Below, one piece after another: positions 1 through 7,835 of a stretch of 11,730 nucleotides of DNA (its first letter is position 1; each line of letters starts with the position of its first letter). Under the pieces are notes generated by a model that made no database searches, was not told the origin of the DNA, and was given only the letters and a program-made list of their open reading frames with translations. The translations under genes and the position numbers were made by a program. Source of the DNA: an uncultured Ruminococcus sp. (GTDB lineage Bacteria > Bacillota > Clostridia > Oscillospirales > Acutalibacteraceae); NCBI GenBank assembly GCA_946055445.1, contig CAMGGF010000022.1:1-11730 (forward strand), written 5' to 3'.

Positions 1-306
1 AGAAAAGCAGACCCCGTGCTTTTAGAGCCGATTATGAAGGTTGTTGTCATCGTTCCCGAAGAGTATATGGGCGATGTTATCGGCGACCTGAACTCCCGTC
101 GCGGCGAAATTCAGGGCTTTGAGGACAGAACCGGCGTCAAGCAGATTAACGCGCATGTGCCGCTGTCCGAAATGTTCGGTTACGCCACAGACTTGCGCTC
201 GAAGAGCCAAGGCCGCGGGCAGTATGTTATGGAACCCGACGGATACAAAGAGGTTCCGAAGTCTATCGCAGAGAAAATTATTTCCGAGCGTACAAAGAAA
301 GACTAA
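1..306 (+). CDS. fusA: Translation elongation factor G, C-terminal fragment (cut by window start)
   Basis: The reading frame is open from base 1 and ends at TAA 304-306, giving the last 101 residues of EF-G. EF-G is the cytosolic GTPase that drives ribosomal translocation and, with RRF, ribosome recycling. What is visible is domain V: it starts near LLEPIMKV, runs through VPEEYMGDVIGDLNSRRG, and ends with the usual SEMFGYATDLRS and GRGQY segments and a lysine-rich tail. The GTPase domain lies outside the window. It is followed 98 bp later by tuf on the same strand, the usual str-operon order (rpsL-rpsG-fusA-tuf). The identification is secure; only the 5' part is missing. Confidence 0.97.
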   Translation, partial: RKADPVLLEPIMKVVVIVPEEYMGDVIGDLNSRRGEIQGFEDRTGVKQINAHVPLSEMFGYATDLRSKSQGRGQYVMEPDGYKEVPKSIAEKIISERTKKD

Positions 307-320
307 TTTTCGAAAAAGAC

Positions 321-349
321 TTGAAATTTTGCCTGATTATTGGTAAAAT
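321..349 (+). promoter_or_regulatory. Probable tuf promoter between fusA and tuf
   Basis: TTGAAA (321-326) is separated by 17 bp from TAAAAT (344-349). A TG at 341-342 gives an extended -10 element. It lies 55 bp before the tuf start codon. I see no terminator between fusA and tuf, so tuf probably receives both read-through from the str operon and its own transcripts, as is common for this very highly expressed gene. Prediction from sequence only. Confidence 0.65.
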
Positions 350-404
350 ACAAGCACATAGCATTTTGTAAAACAATTGCGCTAAATAAAGGAGGAAAAT
401 TCCA

Positions 405-1607
405 ATGGCAAAGGAAAAATTTAACCGTAGCAAACCGCACGTTAACATTGGTACCATCGGCCACGTTGACCATGGTAAAACCACGTTGACCGCTGCAATC
501 ACCAAGACGCTCGCTATGAAGGGCTATGCTAAGTTCGAAGCATATGACATGATCGACAAGGCTCCCGAAGAGAGAGAGCGCGGCATCACAATCAACACTG
601 CACACGTTGAGTATGAAACCGATACTCGTCACTATGCACACGTTGACTGCCCCGGCCACGCCGACTATATCAAAAACATGATCACCGGTGCTGCACAGAT
701 GGACGGCGCTATCCTTGTTATCGCTGCTACCGACGGCCCGATGGCACAGACCAAAGAGCATCTTCTTCTTGCTCGTCAGGTTGGTGTTCCCTACATCATC
801 GTATTCCTGAACAAAGCAGATCAGGTTGACGATCCGGAACTCCTTGAACTCGTTGAAATGGAAGTTCGTGAAACCCTTTCCGAGTATGGCTTCCCGGGCG
901 ACGACACGCCGATTATCGTTGGTTCTGCTCTCAAAGCACTCGAATACAACGGCGGCGACATGGCTGCTCCCGAACTCAAACCGATCTGGGATTTGATGGA
1001 CGCTGTTGACAGTTACATCCCGACTCCCGACCGTAAAGCAGACCTTCCCTTCTTGATGCCCATCGAAGATGTTATGACCATCTCCGGCCGTGGTACTGTT
1101 GTTACCGGCCGTGTTGAGCGTGGCCAACTCAAGACCGGCGAAGAAGTTGAAATCGTTGGTTTGAGCGATGAAAAGAAAAAGACCGTTGTTACCGGTATCG
1201 AAATGTTCAGAAAGACTTTGGACTATGCAGAAGCAGGCGACAACATCGGTGCTCTTCTTCGTGGTATTCAGAGAACCGAAGTGGAACGCGGTCAGGTTCT
1301 TTCTAAACCCGGTTCCATTCATCCCTACACCAAGTTCAAAGGTCAGGTTTATGTCCTGAATAAAGATGAAGGCGGCCGTCATACTCCGTTCTTCAACAAC
1401 TATCGTCCGCAGTTCTATTTCAGAACCACCGACGTTACCGGCGTTATCTCCCTGCCCGCCGGCACCGAGATGTGCATGCCCGGCGACAACGTCGAAATGG
1501 ATGTTGAATTGATTACCCCCATCGCAATTGAAGAGGGTCTTCGTTTCGCTATCCGTGAAGGCGGCCGTACAGTTGGTTCGGGCGTTGTTGTTGCGGTTTC
1601 CGACTAA
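405..1607 (+). CDS. tuf: Translation elongation factor Tu
   Basis: This encodes a 400-residue EF-Tu, the cytosolic GTPase that delivers aminoacyl-tRNA to the ribosomal A site. All G motifs are visible: GHVDHGKTT (G1), RERGITI (G2), DCPGH (G3), NKAD (G4) and GSAL (G5). The switch-region and domain II/III landmarks are also present, including GGRHTPFFNNYRPQFYFRTT and the C-terminal GGRTVGSGVV. The length is normal for Firmicutes. The start at 405 is supported by a GGAGGA ribosome binding site at 391-396, and the gene ends with tandem TAA stops (1605-1610). Codon use is biased as expected for a highly expressed gene, and this leaves a long spurious open frame on the opposite strand. No unusual residues were noticed. 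Confidence 0.99.
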   Translation: MAKEKFNRSKPHVNIGTIGHVDHGKTTLTAAITKTLAMKGYAKFEAYDMIDKAPEERERGITINTAHVEYETDTRHYAHVDCPGHADYIKNMITGAAQMDGAILVIAATDGPMAQTKEHLLLARQVGVPYIIVFLNKADQVDDPELLELVEMEVRETLSEYGFPGDDTPIIVGSALKALEYNGGDMAAPELKPIWDLMDAVDSYIPTPDRKADLPFLMPIEDVMTISGRGTVVTGRVERGQLKTGEEVEIVGLSDEKKKTVVTGIEMFRKTLDYAEAGDNIGALLRGIQRTEVERGQVLSKPGSIHPYTKFKGQVYVLNKDEGGRHTPFFNNYRPQFYFRTTDVTGVISLPAGTEMCMPGDNVEMDVELITPIAIEEGLRFAIREGGRTVGSGVVVAVSD

Positions 1608-1636
1608 TAACAACCCTGTCTGATTGACAAAACACT

Positions 1637-1678
1637 TCCCCCGAATTTCGTGCACACGAAGTTCGGGGGATTTCTTTG
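1637..1678 (+). terminator. First tuf terminator hairpin
   Basis: The arms 1637-1652 and 1655-1670 form a 16-bp stem (one G-U pair) with a very short loop, followed by a T-rich stretch (tttcttt). It lies 30 bp after the tuf stop. The T-tract is imperfect, which may explain the second terminator just downstream. Confidence 0.75.
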
Positions 1679-1700
1679 GGCTTTATTCTTGCAAAGCAGT

Positions 1701-1735
1701 AAAAAAGAGCGAATTTTTAAATTCGCTCTTTTTTT
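1701..1735 (+). terminator. Bidirectional terminator between tuf and the ABC exporter operon
   Basis: The arms 1701-1714 and 1721-1734 are perfectly complementary. The arm sequence is AAAAAAGAGCGAAT and the stem is flanked by A and T runs, so the hairpin has a U-tract whichever strand is transcribed. It sits between the convergent tuf (+) and ABC exporter (-) genes and can serve both. Confidence 0.85.
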
Positions 1736-1749
1736 CTATGGTTTTTGGT

Positions 1750-3480
1750 TTATTCCGCTTTTGCAAATTGGCTTTGATACAAATCATAGTAAAATCCGTG
1801 CTGTGCGAGGAGTTCGTTGTGCGTGCCTTGCTCTATAATCTGCCCGTCGCGCATCACCAATATGATATCGGCGTTTTGTATGGTCGAAAGGCGGTGTGCC
1901 ACAATGAAACTCGTGCGCCCCTGCATTAACTTTGCAAACGCCTTTTGAATACGGATTTCCGTGCGTGTGTCGATGTTGCTGGTCGCTTCATCTAAAATGA
2001 GCATCGGCGGCTTTTTGAGCATAACCCGCGCAATGGCGAGCAACTGCCGCTGTCCTTCGGAAATATTGTCGCCGTTTTCCGTCAGCACCGTGTCATAGCC
2101 TTTGGGCAATCGTTTGATGAAACTGTGCGCGTGCGCCGCCTTTGCCGCTGCAATGATTTCTTCATCACTCGCATTCGGCGCGCCGTAGGCAATGTTTTCC
2201 CGTACCGTACCGCAGAAGAGCCAAGTGTCTTGCAACACCATACCGAACGCGCCGCGCAGGCTGTCACGTGTGACCTCTGCCGTATTCTGCCCGTCAACCG
2301 TAATTTTGCCGCTGTTTATATCGTAAAATCGCATTAACAAATTGATAAGCGTGGTTTTACCGCACCCCGTCGGGCCGACAATCGCCACCGTTTGCCCGGG
2401 TTTTACCGAAAGAGAGAAATCCTGAATCAGCGGTTTTTCGGGAGAATATGCAAATGCAATGTTTTGGAAATCCACCGCACCGTTCTCTACCTGTAAGGCG
2501 GGCATCACGCTGTCATCGGGTTCATTTGCGGCATCTAACAGGCTGAATACGCGTGCCGCGCCCGAAAGCGCATTTTGAAATTCCGCAACTACGCCCGAAA
2601 TTTCGTTAAACGGCTTTGTGTATTGTGAACAGTAGGCGAGGAACGAAGTCAGTTCCCCGACGGAAAGACTGCCGCGCACGCAAAGCACCGCGCCGACAGT
2701 GGCAACGCCTGCATATACCGTCGCATTGACAAATCGTGTGCAGGGGTTGGAAAGCGCCGAATAAAAATGTGCGATGACGCCCACTTTTTGCATATCCGTG
2801 TTCATTTTTTGGAATTTTTCTTCGTTGACTGCTTCCATTGCAAACGATTTTACAACCGTTTCGTTTTCAATCATTTCCGAGGCAAATCCTGTGAGTTTGC
2901 CGCGCAGTTTCGCTTGTTCGCGGTATTTGTCGTGCGTGTGCCGTGCAATAAAGGACGATACAAAGAACGAAAGCGGCGTCAAAACCACCACAACCAGCGC
3001 AATCCACGGATTTAACAGGAACATAAACACGAGCGTGCCGAGAATGGTGACAACACCTGAAAAAACTTGCGTAAAGCCCTGCAAAAGTCCCGTGCCGACA
3101 ATGTCAATGTCCGTGACGGCTGTGCTTAAAATATCACCGTGCGCGTTGCGGTCCACAAAGGAAAGCGGTACGCGCCCCAACTTTTCAAATACATCGTTGC
3201 GCAGTTTTTCCACCGTGTAATACGAGAGTTTGTTGCTGTGGTAGGTCATAATCCATTGAAACAGCGCCGACAGCACGATGATCACCGCAAGCGCCCCGCC
3301 GATTTTGTAAAGTCGCGGAAAATCCACATCGCCCGCCGTGACCATGGTGTCCACCGCAAGCCCGATGAACACAGGCACCAACAGGGAAAGGACAATTCCA
3401 ATGAATGCCGACAGCACTGCGGCGGTCAGGTTCTTTTTGAACGGGCGAATGTATGAAAGTAAGCGTTTTAAGGTCTGCAT
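1750..3480 (-). CDS. ABC exporter half-transporter, catalytically canonical subunit
   Basis: This is a 576-residue fused membrane/ATPase half-transporter. Residues ~1-320 form the type 1 transmembrane domain (six predicted helices, for example around 18-45, 60-80, 135-180 and 250-275). Residues ~330-576 form the ATP-binding domain: Walker A GPTGCGKTT (369-377), Q-loop Q417, signature ISEGQ (473-477), Walker B MLILDE with catalytic E498, and switch H529. The signature departs from LSGGQ. The start at 3480 is preferred over an in-frame upstream one because its ATG overlaps the previous gene's stop (TAATG) and follows a GAGGTG-type binding site; this suggests translational coupling. With its partner it should form a heterodimeric exporter like BmrCD, LmrCD or TM287/288. 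The substrate cannot be read from sequence; drugs, peptides or lipids are possible. Confidence 0.93.
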   Translation of the reverse strand: MQTLKRLLSYIRPFKKNLTAAVLSAFIGIVLSLLVPVFIGLAVDTMVTAGDVDFPRLYKIGGALAVIIVLSALFQWIMTYHSNKLSYYTVEKLRNDVFEKLGRVPLSFVDRNAHGDILSTAVTDIDIVGTGLLQGFTQVFSGVVTILGTLVFMFLLNPWIALVVVVLTPLSFFVSSFIARHTHDKYREQAKLRGKLTGFASEMIENETVVKSFAMEAVNEEKFQKMNTDMQKVGVIAHFYSALSNPCTRFVNATVYAGVATVGAVLCVRGSLSVGELTSFLAYCSQYTKPFNEISGVVAEFQNALSGAARVFSLLDAANEPDDSVMPALQVENGAVDFQNIAFAYSPEKPLIQDFSLSVKPGQTVAIVGPTGCGKTTLINLLMRFYDINSGKITVDGQNTAEVTRDSLRGAFGMVLQDTWLFCGTVRENIAYGAPNASDEEIIAAAKAAHAHSFIKRLPKGYDTVLTENGDNISEGQRQLLAIARVMLKKPPMLILDEATSNIDTRTEIRIQKAFAKLMQGRTSFIVAHRLSTIQNADIILVMRDGQIIEQGTHNELLAQHGFYYDLYQSQFAKAE

Positions 3481-5201
3481 TACGCGCCCACCTCGCTTTC
3501 CTGTGCTTGCGAGTGGCAAATTTCGCGGTACAGTTCGTTGTCACGGTACAATTCTTCGTGCGTGCCGATACCGCAAAGTACGCCATCGTCTAACAACAGA
3601 ATTTTATCTGCCGTTTTTACACTGCTTACGCGTTGAGAAACCCAAAAAACCGTTTTGTCTTTGTATGTTTCCCGCAAAGCGCGCCGCAGTTTCAAATCGG
3701 TTGCAAAGTCGAGCGCGCTTGATGCGTCATCGAAAATCAAAATTTCGGGATTGCCCAAAAGCGCCCTTGCAATCGTCAAGCGTTGGCGTTGCCCGCCCGA
3801 GAAATTCTTGCCGCCCTCTTCCACGGGGGCGTCTAAGCCTTCGGGCAGTTGCCGCACAAATTCCGCCGCTTGCGAAACGCGCAGTGCGGTATCCATTTCT
3901 TCGTTTGGAACATCTGTTTTGCCGCACAGCAGGTTTTCACGCACCGTGCCCTTAAACAGCGCGCCGCCCTGCGGCACAATGTGTACAGCACTGCGAAGGG
4001 CTTTGTATGTGTAGTCTTTTACATTCTCTCCGAACACCGAAACCGCGCCGCCGTCCGCGTCATACAATCGCCAAATCAGGTTAATAAGTGCCGATTTGCC
4101 TGCGCCCGTACCGCCGATAATGCCGACGGTTTCGCCGTGCTTGACGGTAAACGAAATGTTGTTCAACGCCTTTTCTTCGGCAGTGTTAAATGAGAAATCC
4201 ACCTTGTCAAAGCATACGGCGGTCGCACAAGTTGTGTTGACGGTTGTAATTTCGCCCTCTTGCATCGTCGGTTCGGTTTCTAAAACCGCTTTGACGCGGT
4301 CCATACTTGCCGCCGCTTTTGTAAAAATCACAATCACATTGGCAAAAACAATAATAGAAAGCAAAATCTGCGTCATATAATTGGTAAAGGCAATCACTTC
4401 GCCTTGTGTAAGATTGCCGACAAATACATTTTTGCCGCCAAAGTACAAAACAGCGACAATGCCTAAATTGATAATGGCAAAGGTGAGGGGATTTAAAAAG
4501 GCGTTTAAACGCCCCACGCGTACTTGGATTTTCGTAAAATCCGCATTTTCATCTGCAAAACGGTCGCGTTCCGCTTTGGTCTTTTGAAATGCACGAATGA
4601 CGCGTATGCCCGCAAGGTTTTCGCTGACAATACGCGAGAGCACATCTAATTTATTTTGAATTTTTTTGTAAAGCGGCAGAGAACGGCTTAAAATGATATA
4701 CATAATTATGCTGACAAGCGCCCCTGCAATTAAAAAGATAACGGACATTCTAAGGTCAAGCGCCATTGCCATAATGAGTGAGCCTGCAATCAAAAACGGC
4801 GAACGGAACATCAGGCGAATGAGCATTGCTACGCCTGACTGAATTTGGTTGATGTCATTCGTCAAACGCGTGACGAGCGTCGCATTGGAAAACCGTGCGC
4901 GGTCTGCGGCACAAAGCGTGTGAATTTTTTTGAACACATCGCGGCGCAAATCCGTGCCGACGCCCTGTTGCGCAACGGCCGCCGAGTATTGGCAGATGAT
5001 GGCAAACAGAAGGCCGACTGCACCGAGGACGAACATCAGCGCGCCCATTTTGAGAATGTATGCCGTGTCCCCGTTTTTTACGCCGACATCAATGATTTTG
5101 GACATAACGATGGGCACAAGCAGTTCCAAAATCGCCTCTGCGAGTTTAAAGGCAGGGCCCATGATGAATTGTAATTTGTATTTGCGAAAGTACTTTTTCA
5201 T
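3480..5201 (-). CDS. ABC exporter half-transporter, degenerate-site subunit
   Basis: This is a 573-residue fused membrane/ATPase half-transporter, first gene of the pair. Residues ~1-315 are the transmembrane domain. The ATPase domain carries Walker A GGTGAGKS (363-370), Q-loop Q411 and a good signature FSGGQ (467-471). Its Walker B is ILIFDD, with D492 where the catalytic glutamate should be, and the switch histidine is replaced by Q523 (VSQR). These changes mark the degenerate-site subunit of heterodimeric exporters such as BmrC, LmrC and TM287. The start at 5201 follows a GGAG binding site. A promoter lies just upstream. The 3' end overlaps the partner gene by one base. Membrane location and export direction are inferred from the family. 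Confidence 0.93.
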   Translation of the reverse strand: MKKYFRKYKLQFIMGPAFKLAEAILELLVPIVMSKIIDVGVKNGDTAYILKMGALMFVLGAVGLLFAIICQYSAAVAQQGVGTDLRRDVFKKIHTLCAADRARFSNATLVTRLTNDINQIQSGVAMLIRLMFRSPFLIAGSLIMAMALDLRMSVIFLIAGALVSIIMYIILSRSLPLYKKIQNKLDVLSRIVSENLAGIRVIRAFQKTKAERDRFADENADFTKIQVRVGRLNAFLNPLTFAIINLGIVAVLYFGGKNVFVGNLTQGEVIAFTNYMTQILLSIIVFANVIVIFTKAAASMDRVKAVLETEPTMQEGEITTVNTTCATAVCFDKVDFSFNTAEEKALNNISFTVKHGETVGIIGGTGAGKSALINLIWRLYDADGGAVSVFGENVKDYTYKALRSAVHIVPQGGALFKGTVRENLLCGKTDVPNEEMDTALRVSQAAEFVRQLPEGLDAPVEEGGKNFSGGQRQRLTIARALLGNPEILIFDDASSALDFATDLKLRRALRETYKDKTVFWVSQRVSSVKTADKILLLDDGVLCGIGTHEELYRDNELYREICHSQAQESEVGA

Positions 5202-5234
5202 TTGGAATTCTCCATCGATAAAAGAATTTTATAT

Positions 5235-5262
5235 AGTATACCATTTTTTTTGAATTTTTCAA
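5235..5262 (-). promoter_or_regulatory. Promoter of the ABC exporter operon
   Basis: Read on the minus strand, TTGAAA (5262-5257) is followed after 16 bp by TATACT (5240-5235), within an A/T-rich stretch. The predicted transcript starts about 25-30 bp before the ATG at 5201, so the leader is short. No operator-like inverted repeat was seen. On the plus strand a TATAGT (5232-5237) overlaps this -10 and could be part of the divergent gene's promoter, but I found no good -35 for it. Confidence 0.7.
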
Positions 5263-5293
5263 GGCAAGGGCTAAAAAATAGGGGGCAAAACAG

Positions 5294-5647
5294 ATGCGTA
5301 AATGCATAAAAATTGCCGCTGCCGTTTTGGCAGCGGTGCTTTGTATTTTGGTTGCGCTGTATGCGTGTATCACTTTTGAAATCACCCTGCAAAACACGGG
5401 AGCGGGGACGCTGTATGCCGAAAAACAGCGTGTGCATCTGTGTGCGCGCGTAAAAATCCGCATATTACCGAGCGAAACACAGCCGCCGAGTGTGTTGAAA
5501 CGCATTACCGTCAACGGTACGGATTGTACTGCGTCCGTGCATTTGCAAACCCTATATATCCGCGTGTATGGGGATACCGTTGTGACCGCCGAATTTGAAA
5601 GCACGGCAGGCAAAGCCGTGCCTGCCGACGCGCCTGTATTTGTTTAA
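5294..5647 (+). CDS. Small exported or membrane-anchored protein, unknown function
   Basis: This encodes 117 residues. I do not recognise a named family with confidence. The N-terminus is a basic MRK followed by a hydrophobic segment (residues ~5-24), then LYAC at 22-25. This could be a signal peptide, an uncleaved anchor, or a weak lipobox with C25 as the lipidated cysteine (Y at -2 is unusual). The rest looks beta-rich. Its end (KRITVNGTD ... YGDTVVTAEFE) resembles the closing strands of InlB-B-like 'bacterial repeat' surface domains; that is inference from pattern only. The start follows a GGGGG binding site at 5281-5285. It diverges from the ABC exporter and ends at a terminator shared with licD. 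Codon use matches the neighbours. Confidence 0.65.
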   Translation: MRKCIKIAAAVLAAVLCILVALYACITFEITLQNTGAGTLYAEKQRVHLCARVKIRILPSETQPPSVLKRITVNGTDCTASVHLQTLYIRVYGDTVVTAEFESTAGKAVPADAPVFV

Positions 5648-5678
5648 TTCGTTCCCGAAAGAAACTTTCCGAGTAAAG

Positions 5679-5705
5679 AAAAAACGCACCTATGGCGCGT
5701 TTTTT
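5679..5705 (+). terminator. Bidirectional terminator between the small exported protein gene and licD
   Basis: The arms 5679-5690 and 5694-5705 pair over 12 positions with one A-C mismatch and a 3-base loop. The stem is flanked by an A run on the left and a T run on the right, so it can act for both the plus-strand gene ending at 5647 and the minus-strand licD ending at 5715. Confidence 0.8.
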
Positions 5706-5714
5706 TCAGTTCTT

Positions 5715-6578
5715 TTATGCTTTTGGAAATACCAATTCCACAGGCGCGTGGTTGATTTGCTGTTCGGGCGGCGGGATTTGCATATAATCACCGTATACCT
5801 TGCGCAATTCCTCATCGTTGTTGCCGAGCAAATGAATGGTTGTGCTTTCAAACGGCACTTCTGTAAGCGGAAACATATCGGCTTTTTTAAACATCTTCTT
5901 GAGTGCCGTCGGCTGTCCGAATCCTGTGATATATTCGGTTTCGATGTCGTTATATTTGGTGGATTGTTTTTCAAATTGACGGAAAATAAATCGCGGGGAA
6001 ATGTGCAGAATTTTCAGCGCATAATGCGTGACAAAACAGACTGCCGCCGCCAATTCACCGACAATGCCTTTTAAGGGAATAATCGGGTACGGCGTGCCGC
6101 ACAAATACAAAAGGCGGTCTAAAAATGTGGTGATTTTCAGTTGGCGCTGTTGCCCCTTTTTGTCGGGCGCAACATTGTCAAACGGAAAAATATCCATAAA
6201 AATGCATTGCGGGCACTTGGCGTTTGCGTTTAATGCGGAAACAAATTTGGTGTCGCGCAGCATCAGTTTGACAACGCCGGAAGTGCAACGCTTGTCCGTT
6301 TCGGGCGAAAGAATGAAATATTTGTCACCCAATTCCGCATCTGCAATTTCTAAAAATCGGTTGAAATCCGAGCGCAGCATACCGACGTCAATGTCATCGT
6401 CCCACGGAATAAACCCTTCGTGCCGCACCGCCCCGATTGCCGTACCGAACAAGGCGAAATAGGGGAGATTGTGTTTTTCACAAACGGCTTTAAAATCGTT
6501 GAGCATGTCAATTTGTACGGCGTGCAGTTTTTTGAGCACTTCGGGCGCATAGGGTTTTGCGGTTTCAAATTTTTTCAT
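5715..6578 (-). CDS. LicD family protein (phosphocholine/nucleotidyl-transferase-like)
   Basis: The 287-residue product matches the LicD family (PF04991). Members transfer phosphocholine or related groups to cell-surface glycans such as teichoic acid or LPS. The diagnostic block is residues 45-67: FGTAIGAVRHEGFIPWDDD begins at 44, and the acidic DDDID at 60-64 is the likely metal/nucleotide site. A second landmark, FMDIFPFD, is at 127-134. The N-terminal helix (LKKLHAVQIDML) is also typical. A hydrophobic stretch at ~165-190 may sit at the membrane surface. The start at 6578 follows an AAAGGG binding site. It begins 17 bp after the broken opine-dehydrogenase gene and probably shares its transcript. 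The acceptor is unknown; no choline uptake or kinase genes are in the window, so phosphocholine specificity is unproven. Confidence 0.9.
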   Translation of the reverse strand: MKKFETAKPYAPEVLKKLHAVQIDMLNDFKAVCEKHNLPYFALFGTAIGAVRHEGFIPWDDDIDVGMLRSDFNRFLEIADAELGDKYFILSPETDKRCTSGVVKLMLRDTKFVSALNANAKCPQCIFMDIFPFDNVAPDKKGQQRQLKITTFLDRLLYLCGTPYPIIPLKGIVGELAAAVCFVTHYALKILHISPRFIFRQFEKQSTKYNDIETEYITGFGQPTALKKMFKKADMFPLTEVPFESTTIHLLGNNDEELRKVYGDYMQIPPPEQQINHAPVELVFPKA

Positions 6579-6595
6579 CGGTAAACCCTTTCGGC

Positions 6596-7709
6596 TTATT
6601 GCATATAAAATTCGGCGATTTGTTCTGCATCACAAAGCCCGTAGTTTTGCGGCAGGGGAAGCGGTAATAGGTCCTCTCCGTCAAACCCGTTTTCCGTGTA
6701 ATAGTGTACGCCCATAAACTGCGCATACCATTGCAGTACACAGTCGATATGCGGGCTTTGCACATTTGCAATTTTTAAAAAACTTTTAATGATGCACAGC
6801 CCGTATGGGAAGTCCTCTAAAAAATAACGAGAGGTAAAGTCCGGCACAAACCCGTCTTTTTCAGCAACCATAGGAGAAAGAATCCCTTGGAATGCGGGAA
6901 TACCGCTGATTTTTTTGTCATTTTTTCCGGTGTGTCCGATTCATAGTGGATTTTTAAGGAAATAACCTCGGACAAATCCATCGGCAGTTTGCGGCAAAGC
7001 GTTTGCAATTCGGCATCGCAGGCAATGAGCATCTCGGAGGAGGGCATATCCCACTCTGCATAAAACAAAATATTGCGCGGATACCGCACGCCGTCTTTAT
7101 AGTCGCGGAACATCGAATACAACCGCGTGGTGTGCAAAATCGGATTTGAGGGCGTGAGCGTGACCGCCAAATAATTGTCTAACGCGCGGCAGGGCATCCG
7201 AAAAAGCGAACCGAGCAGTTCGGCGATCTTCGCGGAATGTGCCCGCGGAATGGCGGCAACGGTGATTTCTTGCTTACGGCTGAGCACATACACGCTTTTT
7301 CCGTATTCTTTCAATCTGGCAATGCAGTGCACACGCTGTAATCCGCAGAACACACAGCCCTTTTCAATCAGCGGGCGGCAAACAAATTCCGCCCCGCCGC
7401 TGCCGGGCAAAACGCATATGACCGCGCCGCTTGCACATACGGCAAAATGCGCTGTACGGTGGCGGGCAGTGCGTTCGACGGCACGGCAATAAAAACCAAG
7501 TTCGCCTTTGCCGTGACCGCGGCGTCGTTCATGATTTCTGCAAGTTCCCCGTAAAGCGTTTCGCCGGTTTCGGAATACAGAACCTCAATTTTTCGGTGCC
7601 ACGCCTCGGGCTTGGAAGTTAGCAAAGAAACACGGTTTTGTGTATCGGTGGAAAGTTCCCCCAGCAGTACTGTGCCGATGTTTCCGCCGCCGATGACGGT
7701 AATGTTCAT
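6596..7709 (-). pseudogene. Opine (octopine/nopaline) dehydrogenase family gene, broken by two frameshifts
   Basis: The gene runs through three frames in turn: 7709 to ~7430, ~7430 to ~6917, and ~6917 to 6596. The first segment starts MNITVIGGGNIGT, a dinucleotide-binding glycine motif. The second contains LPGSGG and NPILH, the latter matching the catalytic histidine region of the opine dehydrogenase helical domain (PF02317). The third reads ISGIPAFQGILSPMVAEKDG then PDFTSRYFLEDFPYGL, typical of the family C-terminus. Restoring one base at each junction (a G in the CC/GG at 7427-7428 and an A in the A7 run at 6910-6916) gives an uninterrupted protein of about 371 residues, a normal family length. 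Such enzymes reductively condense an amino acid with a keto acid using NAD(P)H. The strong AAGGAGAT binding site at the start is intact. Sequencing error, recent decay or frameshifting are all possible. Confidence 0.85.
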
Positions 7710-7789
7710 ATTATCTCCTTAATTCTGCGAAGTTCTTTGCGCGGAAAGTTGTTTTTCTGCGGTATTTTTCACAGGATACCGGTGCGCAT

Positions 7790-7818
7790 ACCATAGCATG
7801 TTTTGCGGTGAATTGCAA
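7790..7818 (-). promoter_or_regulatory. Possible promoter for the opine dehydrogenase-licD pair
   Basis: On the minus strand TTGCAA (7818-7813) is followed after 17 bp by TATGGT (7795-7790), preceded by TGC as an extended -10. Both boxes match consensus at only four of six positions. It lies in the 126-bp gap after cca. That gap also contains a 6-bp stem (7760-7765 with 7776-7781) without a T-tract, so I see no clear cca terminator, and read-through from cca is possible. Confidence 0.35.
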
Positions 7819-7835
7819 TATATTGCGCTTTTCTG

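Noticed and set aside
303..1655. A 450-codon open frame on the minus strand opposite tuf
   Set aside because: It mirrors EF-Tu codon bias, has no recognisable domain, no binding site, and lies wholly antisense to a certain gene.
3481..3519. Longer N-terminus for the second ABC gene (13 extra residues)
   Set aside because: The extra residues lie inside the upstream gene; the ATG at 3480 has a binding site and the typical TAATG coupling.
3338..3955. Plus-strand open frame of 205 codons across the junction of the two ABC genes
   Set aside because: Antisense to two well-supported genes; composition is arginine/proline-rich shadow sequence with no motif.
5601..5621. 7-bp hairpin GCACGGC/GCCGTGC near the end of the small exported protein gene
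   Set aside because: It is inside coding sequence, lacks a T-tract, and a proper terminator lies downstream at 5679-5705.
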